Source: Chaetoceros tenuissimus
Lineage: Eukaryota; Bacillariophyta; Thalassiosirophyceae; Chaetocerotales; Chaetocerotaceae
Direction of reading: 5' to 3'
DNA length: 64,000 bases
NCBI GenBank assembly: GCA_021927905.1
Contig: BLLK01000019.1
Coordinates: forward strand, 124,001-188,000
How positions within the stretch are numbered: the first letter of the stretch is position 1; every line of letters starts with the position of its first letter. Both the position numbers and the translations under genes were made by a program. The notes beneath the pieces are model-generated. The model did no database searches and was not told where the DNA came from. It worked only from the letters and a program-made list of their open reading frames with translations. Of the stretch, positions 28,827 to 38,309 are shown piece after piece.

Positions 28827-30685
28827 TTATTGCTTGTACTTCTTGAGGAAGTCAAGAGTTTCTGCAGATACTTCCTCCTTTGGAAGAACCTTTCCTCCTG
28901 CTTCACCTCCCTTAACAACACCAAGAGCACTATTAGACTTTTCAACAGGAGCTGGAGCTGCAGCTGGTTCAGGTGTTGGTGCTGGAGCAGGTGCTGCTGC
29001 CTTTTCTGCTGCTGCTTTTTCTGCCGCTGCCTTCTCAGCTGCAGCCTTATCAGCAGCTGCCTTCTTGTCTGCTGCTGCCTTTTCTTCTGCAGCCTTCTTC
29101 TCAGCCGCTGCCTTTTCTGCTGCTGCCTTATCGTCAGATGCCTTCTTGTCTGCAGCTGCCTTATCATCAGTTGCCTTCTTGTCTGCTGCTGCCTTATCGT
29201 CAGCCGCCTTCTTATCCGCTGCTGCCTTCTTCTCAGCTGCTGCCTTTTCGTCAGCTGCCTTCTTCTCAGCTGCTGCCTTTTCTTCAGCAGCCTTCTTCTC
29301 CGCAGCAGCCTTTTCTTCAGCAGCCTTCTTCTCCGCAGCACTGTTATCTACCTTTGGTGCTGGAGTAGGAGCAGGCTTTGGAGCAGGCTTTGGTGCTGGT
29401 GCAGCAGGCTTTGCAACTGGAGCAGGAGCAGGTGCTGGGGTAGCATCAAAATCAATATCCAAATCATATCCAGAAACCTTGGAAGCCTTTTTGTTTGCTC
29501 CAATCACATTCTTCTTTTCTACAGCTGGCTTTGGTGCCTTTTCAACCTTTGGTTTAGAGATTACAGATTTTGGTGCAGATTGTACCTTTGCTGGGGTAGC
29601 CTTTGCTGCCTTTTCAACCTTTGGCTTTGGAGTAGAGGTGGATGGCTTAAGTGCTCCTGGTGAGTTTACGTCTGCGAATGGTGCGGTGATTGCAATTCCA
29701 AGTGCTGCAACAGCTCCTCCAAGAAGTCCCTATAGGAATGAAAAAAATGAAAATGAGTAAATTGAATTGAATAAAAGGAGAAGTTCAAAGCGGATCATTG
29801 CTATGGATATGCAAACTTTGGTCATGAAATCGTTCTGTCTATCTCGATCAAAGCCCATCAATTTATAATTCTTTTCCACATATTCTTGACTATTTTTTCT
29901 TCTCGTCTTATTTATTCGTATAGGAACATTCTATCTCAACTTGCATCTCTAACTATACATACTTGGGCAAGCTCCTTCTACCCACATCATATCCAGCCAT
30001 ACATCATCACACATCATCACATACAGCACACATCTAAAAATATACTTACAACAGCCTTTCCTAGGGTAGCTCCATCAGTCTCAGCATTCTTCTTTGCAAG
30101 TCTCGCAGCCTCCTTCTTCTCAAATTCTTCAATTTCCTTTGCAATTTCATCACGTCTAGATTTGGTAGAAGTTAGGGTAGATCTCGCAGCAGAAAGAGCA
30201 ACAAAAGGAGCAACAATCAAAGGTGCACCTCCAAGTGCTACTCCAAGAGGAAGAGCATTTGCATCCTTCTCTGCCTTAACAGGAGCAGCCTTTGGAGCAG
30301 GAGCAGGCTTTTCCTTCTTGACAGGTGCCTTCTTCTCTTCCTTGACTGGAGCAGGAGTAGGTGCAGGTGCAGGTGCAGGTGCAGCTTTCTTTTCCGCCTT
30401 TGGCTTTTCCTCCTTTACTTTCTTTTCTTTCTTTGGTTTCTCAGCTTTTGGCTTTTCTTCCTTGACAGGTGCAGGAGTAGGTGCTGGCTTTTCCTTTTTC
30501 GAGGCTTCCTTTTTGACTGGTGCTGGAGCAGGTGCAGGTGGTGCCAATAGTTTTGATTCAAGATCACCGAAATCGTATTCGCCAGCCTTTGCTTGGAGAG
30601 AGCTTCTTACAAAGGTACGGGATGGGACTGTGAATGCTTGAGTGCCTGCAGTCAATGCGAGAAGAGCAAGTGATTGAAATTTCAT
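28827..30685 (-). CDS. Plastid-targeted Lys/Ala/Pro-rich two-helix protein, 512 aa
   Basis: Two exons, 30050-30685 and 28827-29729, with a 320 nt intron (GTAAGT...ATAG) in phase 0, join two frames that look like separate genes. The N-terminus (MKFQSLALLALTAGTQAFTVPSR) is a signal peptide with a QAF-T cleavage site of the plastid type. Then come APAPAP-VKKE and KEKPAPTPAPVKEEK repeats (~48-130), a hydrophobic segment ALPLGVALGGAPLIVAPFVAL (~140-160), a charged helix (DEIAKEIEEFEKKEAARLAKK) and a second hydrophobic segment across the splice (LGKAVVGLLGGAVAALGIAI). The C-terminal half has another Pro/Ala linker and ~140 residues of KKAAEEKAAAE-type repeats likely to form a long charged helix or coiled coil. 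A structural or tethering role on plastid membranes is inferred. No known family. Confidence 0.82.
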
Positions 30686-30921
30686 TTTATATAAAAGGAG
30701 TGTAGAAGCTACTGGAGAGAATAGAAGTGATGGATGTAATACTCTACTATTGCTTGAGAAAGCTATTCAGATTCAGATGGATGAGCGATCGCTAATTACT
30801 TGCATAGAGATTGGATGGCAACACATACGACGTAAAACTCCGGATCCAAGAAAAAAGATACGTAAGTTGCACTTTGGCGCGCTGGTATCCATGTCGGACA
30901 AAAAAGAGATGATAGTGTCTA

Positions 30922-30979
30922 TGACGTCAAATAGCCTCCTAATGAGAAAGATGAAGATTGCAATGACGTCACGGCGTCA
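30922..30979. promoter_or_regulatory. CRE-like cluster in a divergent promoter
   Basis: Two perfect TGACGTCA palindromes (30922-30929 and 30964-30971) and a GCGTCA (TGACGC on the other strand, 30974-30979) lie in the 594 nt region between divergent genes starting at 30685 (minus) and 31280 (plus). In Phaeodactylum, TGACGT/ACGTCA/TGACGC elements mediate CO2 and cAMP response of plastid carbonic anhydrase genes through bZIP factors. That is established there and only inferred here. A TTTGGCGC motif resembling an E2F site lies near 30874. A 92-codon frame across this region (30750-31028) is not considered a gene. Confidence 0.55.
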
Positions 30980-31279
30980 CGGAAAGAGCATCTGTTGCGT
31001 TGAACTGCAATGTCTATTGCTTCAATGAAAATCTGTACCTTACCAGCTTTCTCAACTCTTTCTTCCTTTTATTGTGAATTGTTCTTTCTTTACACTTCTC
31101 ATATTTTGTAAAAGGGTAGTGATTCATTCATCAACTGTTAGATCTTAATCTAGCCTGAGATAAAGAAATAGTGTATCATAGAACATAAAGTTCTGTTCAG
31201 TATTCATTGAAGCAAAGAAATTCGTTCCTCAACAGCAGCCAGCCAGCCAGCCATAAGAAGATAGAAAAAAGATTCAATC

Positions 31280-32346
31280 ATGAAAGTACAACAAATCTTG
31301 ACTCAAGCATACACTACATTCTTGCTTCTTCAACTCTTTCACAGTTCATACGCAGAAGCACTCGCACCAAGACCACCTCCTAAAAAACAAGTCATTGTCA
31401 CAGGAGCAGCAGGGAGAACAGGAAAAATCGTCTTTAATTCTTTACTACAACATACAAAATATTATCCAGTTGGACTCGTAAGAACAGAATCATCCGCTAA
31501 AAAACTTGTACAAACTACTCATTGCGGTTTGGAACAAATATGGGTCTGTGATGTTACCCAATTGGATAATAACCCTCATTCTGTCAATGATGCACAGGCA
31601 ATGATTATATGTACTTCGGCAGTACCCATTATGAGAAAACGCTCTTTGATAAAGGCTTTGGTGAAGATGCCTTGGAATATTATTAGAGGTAAAAAGGCGT
31701 TTGAATTTCGACAATTGGAGTTTTGTTATAAGGAAGGGGGACATCCTGAAAAAGTAGATTATGAAGGTCAGATTGCTCAAATTGATTTGGCCAAGAAAAT
31801 TGGTATCAAGCATGTGATTCTCGTAAGGTATGTAGTTACTACATATATATGTTCATATATTTCATAAATATATATGTGTTCTCACATAATCTTCTCTCCA
31901 ATAGTTCCATGGGAGGCACAGACCCCAATGATTTCCTAAATACACTTGGAAAAAACAAACATGGAGAAGGAAATGGCGATATCCTAATTTGGAAACGTAA
32001 AGCTGAGAAATATCTCATTGACAGTGGATTACAATATACCATCATTCATCCAGGTGGATTGAAAGATACACCTTGTGGAGAACGTAATGTTGAAATTGAC
32101 GTGGATGATAATTTGAGAAAGAGAGTTGAATTGAACAGTCGTAGTATTAGTAGATGCGATGTGGCTAGATTGTGTATTGCTTCTTTGGAACATGAGCAGA
32201 GTTGTGCTTTTGATTGTGTCAATGTCGATGTTCCAGAAGGGAGTAAGAAAATTTCGGCTGATATGAGTTTGAAAAAGTTTTTGGATTCTGGTGTGACTTA
32301 TGACTACAGTGACATGGATGTCGTTGTTGATGAGTGGTCCATATAA
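31280..32346 (+). CDS. Atypical SDR (NAD(P)-binding, NmrA/SDR_a5-like)
   Basis: Two exons, 31280-31827 and 31905-32346, with a 77 nt intron (GTATGT...ATAG) that splits the serine codon of VSSMGG, give 329 aa. An N-terminal hydrophobic leader ends in AEALAPRPPPKK, which may be a plastid (ALAP) or secretory signal. The Rossmann motif TGAAGRTGK follows at once (~residues 41-49). SSMGGTDPNDFLN, WKRKAEKYLIDSGLQYTIIHPGGL and the later GERN are typical of atypical SDRs related to plant At5g02240 and Tic62. The classical YxxxK catalytic pair is not evident, so it may be a redox sensor or a reductase. It shares its upstream region with the divergent plastid gene at 28827-30685. Confidence 0.86.
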
Positions 32347-32786
32347 AAAGTGACCATATATGAGTTATATTGAAATGTGTATAGTTTTGACGCAGTGATG
32401 GATACAGTGTAGTACGAATGCATTTATTTTGTATTTATTTTACCAACGTTACACGTACTGTTCTAGAAATAGTATACTGTCCCATGCGATTTTGATAACA
32501 TAATCAAAACTATTTGCATTTGTAGGTTTATTTTATTTATATCTTTTATTTTTCGCGGAGACAGGCTGACAATACAAGACACCAGAGACTCACTTCATTT
32601 AGCTAGAATAATGAAAAGTCAAATAACCGTTAACAGCTCATAACGTCCAAATAGTTGAAGTCGCTGCCAAAAGATACGCTGGCATCACACGCAAAACGAG
32701 CCGAACAACTTCGAGAGTTTCTTCTTTCGTCTCGCTATCCACCATCACCTCTAACTATCATATATTCCAATACAAATAATAACAAA
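32347..32786. other. Intergenic upstream of the first FCP gene
   Basis: 440 nt with the 3' end of the SDR gene and the promoter of the FCP gene. An in-frame ATG at 32655 lies upstream of the FCP start but would place charged residues before the signal peptide, so it is not used. No confident motif. Confidence 0.4.
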
Positions 32787-33380
32787 ATGAAGACCGCTAT
32801 CCTCGCTACTCTTATCGCTTCCGCTGCTGCTTTCGCTCCAGCTAAGGTTGCTCAGACCTCCACCGCTCTTAACGCATTCGAAGATGCTCTTGGAGCACAG
32901 CCACCACTTGGATTCTTCGATCCTCTTGGACTCGTTGCTGACGGAAACGAGGCTAAGTTCGACCGCCTTCGTTATGTTGAGCTTAAGCACGGACGTATTT
33001 CCATGCTTGCTGTTGTAGGATACCTTATTGAGCAGGCTGGAATCAGACTTCCAGGAGCAATCTCTTACGATGGAACCCAATTCTCTGACATCCCAGCTGG
33101 ATTCGATGCTCTTTCCGCTATCCCATCTGCTGGATTCCTTCAGATCTTTGGCTTCGTTGGATTCCTTGAGGTATTCGTTATGCAAGACGTACAGGGAACT
33201 GGAGAGTTCGTAGGAGACTTCCGTAACGGATTCATCGATTTCGGATGGGACTCTTTCTCTGAGGAGACCAAGCTTCAGAAGAGAGCTATTGAGCTTAACC
33301 AGGGACGTGCTGCTATGATGGGAATCCTTGCTCTTATGGTACACGAGAAGCTTGGAGTTTCCCTCATCCCTGAGCTTTAA
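32787..33380 (+). CDS. Fucoxanthin-chlorophyll a/c light-harvesting protein
   Basis: 197 aa, single exon. It starts MKTAILATLIASAAAFAPAK, a bipartite plastid leader with the ASA-AFAP cleavage motif. Helix A carries RYVELKHGRISMLAVVGYLIE and helix C carries RAIELNQGRAAMMGILALMVHE, the two chlorophyll-binding E-x-x-HGR / E-x-NQGR signatures of the Lhc superfamily. The middle helix is LQIFGFVGFLEVFV. Length and sequence fit an Lhcf-type FCP that binds fucoxanthin and chlorophylls a and c in thylakoids. Codon use is strongly restricted (GGA for Gly, CTT for Leu, GCT, TCC), unlike neighbouring genes, which signals very high expression. Paired tail-to-tail with 34046-34636. A choice of start at 32655 is rejected because it would bury the signal peptide. 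Confidence 0.97.
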   Translation: MKTAILATLIASAAAFAPAKVAQTSTALNAFEDALGAQPPLGFFDPLGLVADGNEAKFDRLRYVELKHGRISMLAVVGYLIEQAGIRLPGAISYDGTQFSDIPAGFDALSAIPSAGFLQIFGFVGFLEVFVMQDVQGTGEFVGDFRNGFIDFGWDSFSEETKLQKRAIELNQGRAAMMGILALMVHEKLGVSLIPEL

Positions 33381-34045
33381 ATTATTTGCTTTGGAATGAA
33401 TATTTAATGTCACTTTTGGTTTAGGTTGACATTGCACACTTTTGATAACAGTAGTAGATACTATTTTACATTCGTCCAATTACATATATGTTTTCTTTCT
33501 TTCACGTGATGCCTAGACACTATAATTTGATTCATACTTTTTTTGTATGCAGTCTTTATGGAAGGTAGCAAGAGACTGAGTTCATTTTATATTCATGAAA
33601 ACGATGAGACGAAGCATTGACGGACTCAGTCCTTTTTAGAAAATAATAAAGCTAAGCATTCTCTGCTCACTTTTTCTTTAAAAACAGAAAGATTTATGAA
33701 AAAAGAATACTCGCATGGGAAAATATTTTATACATAAATTGAACAAAATATATCTAAACATGCTCAAAAGAAGAAAATAGATTTAGTTTTTCATCCATCA
33801 AAAAGATGGAACGAAGCATTGACGGAACCAACAACCTACATTCAATTCAAATGAGAAAACTTGACTGAGCATAAGTAGATATAAAAAGTCAACATATTCA
33901 GGGTCTTTGCATTTGTAGCATAGGCATGGAAGACGGGCATAAATTGAACATAACATATCTAAACATTGCTTACAAGAAAAATCAAATTTATATGAAAAAA
34001 TATGTAAATTAAATTACAAGAAATCTATCCAAATTTTTCAAAAAT
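33381..34045. other. Spacer between convergent FCP genes
   Basis: 665 nt holding both 3' UTRs. A patch around 33596-33630 ('tcatgaaaacgatgagacgaagcattgacgga') is echoed at 33790-33830 ('gatggaacgaagcattgacggaa'), and 'acataaattgaacaaaatatatctaaacat' at ~33732 is echoed at ~33938. So there is an internal direct duplication of roughly 200 nt. Confidence 0.6.
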
Positions 34046-34636
34046 TTAGAGGGATGGGATAAGAGATACATCAAGCTTCTCGTGAACCATAAGAGCAAGG
34101 ATTCCCATCATAGCAGCACGTCCCTGGTTAAGCTCAATAGCTCTCTTCTGAAGCTTGGTCTCCTCATCAAAGGAATCCCATCCGTAGTCAATGAATCCGT
34201 TACGGAAGTCACCTACAAACTCTCCTCCGGTGATGTCCTTCATTACGAAAGTCTCAAGGAATCCAATGAATGCGAAAAGCTGGAAAAGACCTGCGTCTGG
34301 GATCTTGGAAAGTGCTGCGAATCCATCTGGGATATCAGAGAATTGAGTTCCATCGAAGGAGATTGCTCCTGGAAGTCTGATTCCTGCCTTCTCTACAAGG
34401 TATCCTACTACAGCAAGCATGGAAATACGTCCGTGCTTGAGTTCTACGAAGCGAAGACGCTCGAACTTAGCCTCGTTTCCGTCAGCAACGAGTCCAAGAG
34501 GATCGTAGAATCCAAGTGGTGGCTGTGCTCCAAGAGCATCCTCGAATGCGTTAAGAGCAGTGGAGGTCTGAGCAACCTTAGCTGGAGCGAAAGCAGCAGC
34601 GGAAGCGATAAGAGTAGCAAAGATAGCGGACTTCAT
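34046..34636 (-). CDS. Fucoxanthin-chlorophyll a/c light-harvesting protein
   Basis: 196 aa, single exon, close paralog of 32787-33380 on the opposite strand (tail-to-tail). It starts MKSAIFATLIASAAAFAPAK with the plastid motif. Helix A is RFVELKHGRISMLAVVGYLVE, helix C RAIELNQGRAAMMGILALMVHE. Differences cluster in the second helix region (LFQLFAFIGFLETFV) and one residue is lost before GEFVGDFRNGF. Same restricted codon choice as its partner. Frames on the opposite strand as long as 224 codons are a by-product of this codon bias. Start at the ATG 34636; upstream in-frame codons to 34735 would add charged residues before the leader. Confidence 0.97.
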   Translation of the reverse strand: MKSAIFATLIASAAAFAPAKVAQTSTALNAFEDALGAQPPLGFYDPLGLVADGNEAKFERLRFVELKHGRISMLAVVGYLVEKAGIRLPGAISFDGTQFSDIPDGFAALSKIPDAGLFQLFAFIGFLETFVMKDITGGEFVGDFRNGFIDYGWDSFDEETKLQKRAIELNQGRAAMMGILALMVHEKLDVSLIPSL

Positions 34637-35394
34637 TGTAGATATATTGTTTATTGGATTATGAACAAGTTGACATCGACTTTGGCTGCGCTTTTTTTCC
34701 TCTCTTTTCATAGAACAATTTTGAAACAGACACACAAATCTTCAGACTTCAAGTAGGGGGTTGATGCTTGGATTTTGTTAGTTTCACCCCTTAAGCTATT
34801 TTGCCTTTTGACACAGGTAGAAATGTCGTATAATGAATGTGCTCATTTTATGGACACACTTTTTACCTATTCTTCTGGACCTGGAATTGCGAACGACCGC
34901 TTTCAATATCGACAGAATAAAGCTATTTGACTCTACACTGAAAAGTATCTTGGCATATCCAATGAACTTTTTATTTTTCCAATAGGAATCAATTGTAATT
35001 TCTATAAAATGCTCAAGTTCGAAGTCTAAACGTAATATAAACACTTTTTTATAAAAGAAGCTTTTTATTTTTCTTATCAATTTCTGAATTATGAAGGCTG
35101 CTCATATGAATGACATTACCGAAGGCAACTCTCTTTCAGGAGATTTTCATGCCAAGCGTCTGTATAACTAGAAATACCTCCGCCATCGAATACTAGAAGA
35201 AACATCAAGTATTAAACGAAAATTTAAAAGGTTTTACATATATCCCTTTGCTTACTACTACATGAAAGGTAGTAGAGCTTAATCACAATCAACTTTCTCC
35301 TTCATTGGTACATCAAAGATACGTCAAAGAAAAGATTTTAACAAGAGCATCCTTTTACCATCACTTTTACTCCACGAAAAAATATAGGAACCTT
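34637..35394. other. Intergenic upstream of the second FCP gene
   Basis: 758 nt, AT-rich. A 94-codon minus frame at 34796-35080 is Lys/Phe/Ile-rich with no recognisable feature and is not called. It contains the promoter of the FCP gene at 34636 and the 3' side of the small membrane protein gene. Confidence 0.4.
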
Positions 35395-35886
35395 CTAGAC
35401 ATCTTCTGGTGGCAATATAGGATCAGAAAATAAAATGTCTACACTCCATTCTAAATGTTCTTTATTGATTGAAGACAAGAATCGTATTTCTACTCCATCA
35501 TCGTGCCTTGCTTCATTCTCATCAGCACATATTCTCTCTATATCTTTTATTTTCTTGTGAAGCAGCCATGGTATAGCATACATTAAGTTCATGGCAATGA
35601 TAATCGGCAGTGTCATCGCGATCACAATTCGCAGTATCACAAGAGGCAAATTATGCCAAATTATACTCATAGCAATAATCATAAACTCAGCAACGGCAAG
35701 ACTCCATGTCGTCCATATCAGTGATAACATCTGTTTCGCCATAGTATCAAATCGTTCGTCAATCTTATCACATAACAAGTTCCACACTTTTTTTGGAAGT
35801 TTCGTATTTAGTTTTGGATTGTAGGTTCGATCAATTTCAGGTGGATCGCTCCAATCTATATCCAGTATATTTTGTAGCATCATCAT
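35395..35886 (-). CDS. Small membrane protein, unknown, 163 aa
   Basis: Single exon. A hydrophilic N-terminus (DWSDPPEIDRTYNPKL) leads to an amphipathic segment. Two or three hydrophobic helices follow at about residues 55-110 (LIWTTWSLAVAEFMIIAMSII, LPLVILRIVIAMTLPIIIAMNLMY). The C-terminal third is soluble and acidic (ICADENEARHDDG, ILFSDPILPPEDV). No targeting peptide, no known family. The composition is consistent with a real integral membrane protein, and the flanking intergenic regions are clearly less gene-like. Start at the triple-Met cluster is uncertain by two residues. Confidence 0.6.
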   Translation of the reverse strand: MMMLQNILDIDWSDPPEIDRTYNPKLNTKLPKKVWNLLCDKIDERFDTMAKQMLSLIWTTWSLAVAEFMIIAMSIIWHNLPLVILRIVIAMTLPIIIAMNLMYAIPWLLHKKIKDIERICADENEARHDDGVEIRFLSSINKEHLEWSVDILFSDPILPPEDV

Positions 35887-36251
35887 TTTGGTTGTCGTAG
35901 CATTTCTCCCTTCAGGAGAAGAAGGGAGGAGATGGAATTCTGTCTAGTAGCTCTCACAGCTTTTGTTGCAACTAGTTTTGTAGTTGATCTCTTCTCTTCA
36001 GCAGCAAATGAATATGTTTGATAAATAGGAGATGTTCCAAAGTGTTCCAATTTGTATTTGTAGCTTCTTGCTCGTGCACTAGGGTTCTCATCAAAACATA
36101 TTTTAAATTTTGACAGTTGTCAAGACGTCATGAATAATGACAGTGAGTGAGAGCCGTCCATTTCATATCTTCCTCTAAGTATTGCCTAGACTACTACATA
36201 TTTCTAAAGATACAAATAAATCTTGAATAGATAAAATAGATTTTCGAAACG

Positions 36252-37037
36252 ATGGCTAAATCAAAGAGAGACGCAAAGAGAGATAATGACAAAGCTGACC
36301 CTGAATCTACCAAGAAACAAAAGACAGGGGAAGAAAGCGAGCTAGTCCGTAAACAAAAAGAAATGAGAAAAGCAGCTTTGGAGGAACTCGAAAAGGGAGA
36401 TATTGAAGATCCAAGAATGAAAGTAGATGAAAAGGATCCAAAGCCTAGTGAAGATGATATTGCTAAGTTCTTCAAAAAGATGGAAGAAATCAATGAAGAA
36501 AGAGAAGGTTGCATTACAGATGAAGCAATGGATATGATTAAGAAATTTCCTTCACTTCTGAATACTAAACATGACGGCGAATTCATCACCGAGTGGCTTT
36601 GTGAGCAAACAGAAGGAGGTCCAGGCAAGCGTGATGTATTGTACGAGCTAATTGAACTTGGAGCAGAAGTCACTCCAGAATGTTTCTATTCAGTAATTGA
36701 TATGAGTGATTGTGAGCCCTTGTATGAATTCCTAGAGTGCTTGATGATGTCAGGAAAACTTGAAACCATTCATAAAAACGAAAGTCTGAAAACATTAGAT
36801 TTCTTGGCTGAACAAGAGTCTTATGAAGAACAGTCATACGATGATCCTAATTTTATCAATCTCTTCTTTGGAAGAGCAAAGCCTGAAGACCAATATTCAT
36901 GTGGTCCTATTATCCCCTTTTTCGTTCAACAGACTTTGAAGAATCTACCTTATTTGGAAGAAGGCGTTACGCATGAAAAAGGAGGACCTTTTGCTGAAAT
37001 CTTGAACCGCTACTTGGAAGAATATCCTCTTGAGTAA
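36252..37037 (+). CDS. Charged, probably nuclear protein, 261 aa, unknown
   Basis: Single exon. The first ~55 residues are Lys/Glu-rich with bipartite-NLS-like basic clusters (KSKRDAKRDNDK, TKKQK) and helix-forming repeats (ELVRKQKEMRKAALEELEKG). An acidic region follows. Residues ~90-260 look like an all-helical globular domain (DEAMDMIKKFPSLLN, FITEWLCEQTEG, RDVLYELIELGAEVTPECFYSVID) similar in rhythm to ankyrin or HEAT-like repeats, but no family signature is certain. Nothing suggests secretion. It shares no operon-like context; the next gene is convergent at 89 nt. Confidence 0.75.
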   Translation: MAKSKRDAKRDNDKADPESTKKQKTGEESELVRKQKEMRKAALEELEKGDIEDPRMKVDEKDPKPSEDDIAKFFKKMEEINEEREGCITDEAMDMIKKFPSLLNTKHDGEFITEWLCEQTEGGPGKRDVLYELIELGAEVTPECFYSVIDMSDCEPLYEFLECLMMSGKLETIHKNESLKTLDFLAEQESYEEQSYDDPNFINLFFGRAKPEDQYSCGPIIPFFVQQTLKNLPYLEEGVTHEKGGPFAEILNRYLEEYPLE

Positions 37038-37125
37038 TGTTGTGACTATACCCCTCATTGATCACTATGATAAAAAGCTACAACATAATATAAAGATAAC
37101 AGAATAGTAGAGAGTTCTTTCACGT

Positions 37126-37896
37126 TTACAGTTTTCCCTTCATATCTTCAACAGTATCAAGAAACACTGGCTTCAATACATACTTTAAAATCGGCTCAAG
37201 CACAACAGCAGTCAATCCCCAAATCTTGCCATGCTTGGTATTATAATACGCAGCAGTCATTCCTAACCTATTCAATGATTCACGTTCTTCCATCCGTATC
37301 AATTCATCAATCGGTACAGTAAACACATGCTCCACTTCACTCTCATTCCCAGGAAAGAATTTCTGTATTTGTTCCTTTGTAAATTCATGTTGAAACATGC
37401 CTACGATGGGAGTAACGGGTATCAATTTCATACTGGGTATCGTACCCGTTCGTCCTAATATTTCCACATTATTTTCAAAATCATATCCATATTCTATACT
37501 TTCATTCTTCAATGTATTGGGTGGCGGTGATAATTCTTCCCTTGTTTCTCGTATAGCAGCTCGAATGAGACAATTCCCATCTTCTTCATCAACATGACCT
37601 CCTGGAAATGATATTTGACTTGCATGCTGTTTCAAATGTTTTGCTCGAGTAGTAAATAGAATGGAAGGAATCTGAGCCGAGTTTTCATCTTGAGTATCGA
37701 CAACATGAATGATTGGAATCAAGATGGAAGCTTTTTGAGTAGTTTTGGAAGGAGGTAACATATCTTTAATTTCTTGAGGTAATATTTGCATGTATGGTTT
37801 ATGAGCATCGAGAATCTGTTTGATTTTCGGAGCTGCATTTTTTAATAGCTTTGATTGTTTCAGTTTGTTTGCTGCTGTTTGTATGCTTCGAGACAT
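37126..37896 (-). CDS. NUDIX hydrolase, CoA/acyl-CoA diphosphatase type (NUDT7/8-like)
   Basis: Single exon, 256 aa. Residues ~80-130 carry ILFTTRAKHLKQHASQISFPGG, the NuCoA/UPF0035-type motif, directly before the Nudix box GGHVDEEDGNCLIRAAIRET + REEL (G-x5-E-x7-REUxEE pattern). This pairing identifies the family that cleaves coenzyme A and its thioesters to 3',5'-ADP and 4'-phosphopantetheine derivatives. Metal-binding glutamates of the RETREEL core are present. The N-terminal ~50 residues are basic and amphipathic (TAANKLKQSKLLKNAAPKIKQIL) and could be a mitochondrial presequence. No peroxisomal C-terminal SKL (it ends MKGKL). Role inferred: turnover of CoA esters. Confidence 0.9.
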   Translation of the reverse strand: MSRSIQTAANKLKQSKLLKNAAPKIKQILDAHKPYMQILPQEIKDMLPPSKTTQKASILIPIIHVVDTQDENSAQIPSILFTTRAKHLKQHASQISFPGGHVDEEDGNCLIRAAIRETREELSPPPNTLKNESIEYGYDFENNVEILGRTGTIPSMKLIPVTPIVGMFQHEFTKEQIQKFFPGNESEVEHVFTVPIDELIRMEERESLNRLGMTAAYYNTKHGKIWGLTAVVLEPILKYVLKPVFLDTVEDMKGKL

Positions 37897-38309
37897 GTTG
37901 AAATGAATTGGTATTTACAAAAGCATAGAAAATGGCTGGGAACACATGTACAGTACTCGTTTGTAGTTTTATAAACTTTTAAATGGCTGATCAACGTTTG
38001 AGCTTACTCGTCGTAGTACTGTACCTTGTAAAAACCAATGACATATATCAGCTTCATTGATTTGACCCCTGTCTATGATGTCATACTTCTTTGATATGAC
38101 AAGAAGTACGTACACCACATAAAAATAGGCCATTTATGTGCGTTGCACGACTAAATGGGTTCGCCATTCGCCAAAGAACAAAAAAGAAAATCAACCTGAT
38201 CAAATCACAACGCATATCTTTTTACTTCTCAACACTATAGTGGAGATAAAAAGTAGATATATACACTGAAATAGACACTTGAAATCTTACATATAAAGAA
38301 TAAGACAAG

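Noticed and set aside
28756-29760. 334-, 280- and 131-codon plus-strand ORFs across the Lys/Ala-rich plastid gene
   Set aside because: Antisense of a low-complexity repeat (AAAEKKAAEEK) gives poly-Ala/Ser/Phe or Cys/Leu frames. The minus frame has the leader, splice signals and sensible composition.
29886-30641. 251-codon plus ORF rich in Gly/Ala/Phe
   Set aside because: Antisense to exon 1 of the same plastid gene and its intron; no independent support.
30750-31028. 92-codon plus ORF between divergent genes
   Set aside because: It covers the CRE-rich promoter region, has no recognisable motif and lies where both genes need regulatory sequence.
32751-33479. 242-codon minus-strand ORF across the first FCP gene, and the similar 224-codon plus ORF at 34082-34756
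   Set aside because: They are antisense to strongly conserved FCP coding sequence; the open frames result from its restricted codon use. The encoded Ser/Lys/Leu text has no domain.
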